DNA of 64,000 nucleotides from Nodularia sp. (in: cyanobacteria) (GTDB taxonomy: Bacteria; Cyanobacteriota; Cyanobacteriia; Cyanobacteriales; Nostocaceae), in NCBI GenBank assembly GCA_007692755.1, contig REBL01000079.1, forward strand, positions 30,247 to 94,246, written 5' to 3'. Positions 62,451 to 64,000 of this stretch are shown here, one piece after another (position 1 is the first letter of the stretch; every line of letters begins with the position of its first letter). The notes below the pieces were generated by a model. That model made no database searches, was not told the DNA's origin, and saw only the letters and a program-made list of their open reading frames with translations. The position numbers were made by a program, and so were the translations under genes.

Positions 62451-63617
62451 ATGCCCCTGACTGACTCAATACCTGCTCTACTTGTTTTGGCTGATGGAAC
62501 TACTTATCGCGGTTGGTCTTTTGGTGCAATGGGAACCAAAATCGGGGAAGTGGTATTCAACACTGGCATGACTGGATACCAAGAAGTTCTGACTGACCCT
62601 AGTTATTGCGGCCAAATTGTCATTTTTACCTATCCTGAATTAGGGAATACTGGCATCAATCTGGAAGACGAAGAATCGGCGCGGCCGCTGTGTGCCGGAG
62701 CGATCGCTCGCAATATTTGTCATCGCCCCAGTAACTGGCGCTCAACCCAATCCCTGCCTGATTACCTCCGTCAGCACCAAATACCCGGTATTTACGGCAT
62801 TGATACCCGCGCTCTTACACGCAAAATTCGGACAGTAGGAGCCATGAATGGTGGTATTTCTACATCAATTCTAGATGAAGTGGAATTGTTAGAACAGGTA
62901 CAGGCAGCACCAAGCATGGCTGGTTTAAACTTGGCTCGTCAAGCTACCACTCCCACGATGTATGAATGGACAGAGGCCACAGTTCCAGCTTGGGAATTCA
63001 ACTCGGAGTCTGTGGTAAATGTGGGCGAGTCTTTTACTGTTGTCGCCCTTGACTTTGGTGTCAAACGAAATATTTTGCGTCGCCTAGCCAGTTACGGTTG
63101 TCGAGTTATTGTAGTTCCTATAGACACATCACCAGAAGAAATCCTCAAATATAATCCAGATGGCATCTTTCTTTCCAATGGTCCTGGTGATCCAGCCGCC
63201 GTTACGGAAGGTATTGCAACGGCCAAAGCATTGCTTAACAGTCAAAAACCCATATTCGGCATTTGTATGGGACACCAGATTTTGGCTCACGCTTTAGGGG
63301 CAGAAACTTATAAACTCAAATTTGGTCATCGTGGTTTAAATCAGCCCGCAGGACTACAGCAGAAAATAGAGATTACTAGCCAAAACCACAGTTTTGCAAT
63401 TGACCCAGATTCATTACCTGCCGGAGTTGTGGAAGTTAGCCACCTCAACCTCAATGATCGCACTGTGGCTGGGATACGTCATAAGTCTTTGCCTATATTC
63501 TCCGTTCAGTATCACCCAGAGGCTAGTCCTGGTCCGCACGATGCTGATTACTTATTTGAGCAATTTGTCCAAGAAATGCGAACAGCACGGTCATCTCAAA
63601 CATCTGAGGTAAGGTAA
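62451..63617 (+). CDS. carA: Carbamoyl-phosphate synthase small (glutaminase) subunit
   Basis: This is a protein of 388 residues. It releases ammonia from glutamine for the large subunit CarB, feeding arginine, pyrimidine and cyanophycin synthesis. The N-terminal [40 protein letters not shown] and the [12 protein letters not shown] region are typical. The class I glutaminase domain has [12 protein letters not shown], the nucleophile Cys in [23 protein letters not shown] and the His-Glu of [14 protein letters not shown]. carB is not adjacent, as is usual in cyanobacteria. The start ATG at 62451 is supported by the family N-terminus. Linkage to a STAS gene downstream appears conserved in related genomes, as far as I recall. 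Confidence 0.96.
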   Translation: MPLTDSIPALLVLADGTTYRGWSFGAMGTKIGEVVFNTGMTGYQEVLTDPSYCGQIVIFTYPELGNTGINLEDEESARPLCAGAIARNICHRPSNWRSTQSLPDYLRQHQIPGIYGIDTRALTRKIRTVGAMNGGISTSILDEVELLEQVQAAPSMAGLNLARQATTPTMYEWTEATVPAWEFNSESVVNVGESFTVVALDFGVKRNILRRLASYGCRVIVVPIDTSPEEILKYNPDGIFLSNGPGDPAAVTEGIATAKALLNSQKPIFGICMGHQILAHALGAETYKLKFGHRGLNQPAGLQQKIEITSQNHSFAIDPDSLPAGVVEVSHLNLNDRTVAGIRHKSLPIFSVQYHPEASPGPHDADYLFEQFVQEMRTARSSQTSEVR

Positions 63618-63907
63618 AAAGGAAGATGGGGTTTGAGAGTTTTAACTCTCTGCTTGTGTGCCTGTGGATGGTGTCGAATTGCCAACTGTGGGCAGCACCA
63701 AAGAGAAAACCAAAACTCTTTTATGTCTGATTAGTCGTGATTGATCGGGTTTTGGGTCAGTTTTTCCCAGCGGAATAACCACAATAGGGTATCTTCTACC
63801 CATCCAAATTATTCCCCTTATCCCAGCAGGTTGTAGACAACTTGTACTAAAACCATCTATACTTGGGCGTTAACTTTAACCATGAGGAGGGAATTATTGC
63901 TGAACCA

Positions 63908-64000
63908 TTGAATCTAACCGTGAGCCTGAGAGGCACTCGCGAAGTCCGGGATAACTGTCAGCTATTCCGCCTCACAGGTTTGTTAGACGCATTTTCTGAG
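63908..64000 (+). CDS. Start of a STAS-domain (anti-sigma-factor antagonist-type) protein (partial)
   Basis: Only the first 31 residues are in the window: MNLTVSLRGTREVRDNCQLF, then RLTGLLDAFSE. The strand pattern FRLTGLLDAFSE (FRLxGxLDA) is the first beta-alpha unit of a STAS domain as in SpoIIAA/RsbV. Such proteins are phosphorylated on a later Ser (outside the window) by anti-sigma kinases. TTG 63908 is the likely start. In-frame ATT codons at 63893 and 63896 lie closer to the strong aggagg (63885-63890). A nine-codon frame from ATG 63882 ends in a TGA overlapping the TTG, so coupled initiation is possible. Confidence 0.7.
   Translation, partial: MNLTVSLRGTREVRDNCQLFRLTGLLDAFSE

Overview
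The window looks like chromosomal DNA of a filamentous, probably heterocyst-forming cyanobacterium of the Nostocales (Nostoc / Anabaena / Nodularia type). The reasons are the many HIP1 octamers (gcgatcgc), heptameric short tandem repeats in spacers, a plastid-type ndhA-I-G-E cluster, several cyanobacteria-only families (DUF1350, DUF2949, DUF4079, Psb32-like) and a five-gene chemotaxis-like operon with the gene order of the Nostoc hmp (hormogonium motility) locus. This identification is an inference from gene content; no rRNA is present.

Layout. 1-2904: small membrane proteins (YtxH, DUF948), a Psb32-like TPM protein and precorrin-8X methylmutase. 2955-5089 (minus): a membrane protein, dapB and a Uma2-type nuclease. 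5208-7657: a possible metal-homeostasis cassette consisting of a Fur/Zur-like palindrome, a COG0523/CobW-like GTPase, a metallophosphoesterase with cysteines at two metal-ligand positions, and a second, catalytically degenerate metallophosphoesterase. 7723-8565: a COG3650 lipoprotein and DUF427. 9115-12377: an AT-rich three-gene operon (DUF262, DUF3696 ATPase, unknown protein), a candidate anti-phage module. 12438-19776 (minus): the hmp-like operon (PatA-like regulator, CheY, CheW, MCP, CheA hybrid) with a textbook NtcA box upstream. 20524-25941: tRNA-Leu, alr, HNH nuclease, DHH phosphoesterase, DUF29, SixA. 26054-31466: citrate synthase, ndhAIGE and NAD kinase. 31635-34085: a GT-C glycosyltransferase and DUF4079. 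34132-38564 (minus): an ethylene-receptor-like hybrid kinase that also carries a cyanobacteriochrome-type GAF, overlapped by a REC-kinase gene. 38878-39183: remains of an HTH/AAA-type gene. 39452-45176: an unknown protein, DUF1350 and a TreS-maltokinase fusion. 45253-50623: hydrolase, CAP protein, DUF192, DUF2949, a serine-glyoxylate-type aminotransferase and a small protein. 50716-55055: trpC, lpdA and a secreted 3D/MltA-like protein. 55224-56134 (minus): DUF29, the broken C-terminal end of an IscB-type nuclease with its element end, directly abutting tRNA-Arg. 56161-64000: M23 peptidase, trmFO, small proteins, trpD, a retropepsin-like lipoprotein, carA and the start of a STAS-domain protein.

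Most of the window is ordinary cyanobacterial core genome. The places most worth a second look are the GTPase / Cys-substituted phosphatase / pseudo-phosphatase cassette, the DUF262-DUF3696-unknown operon, the ethylene-plus-light receptor kinase, the NtcA box before the hmp operon, and the IscB remnant whose end hairpin covers the ribosome binding site of the next gene. Short tandem repeats occupy the translation-initiation regions of at least two genes and have entered the coding end of another.
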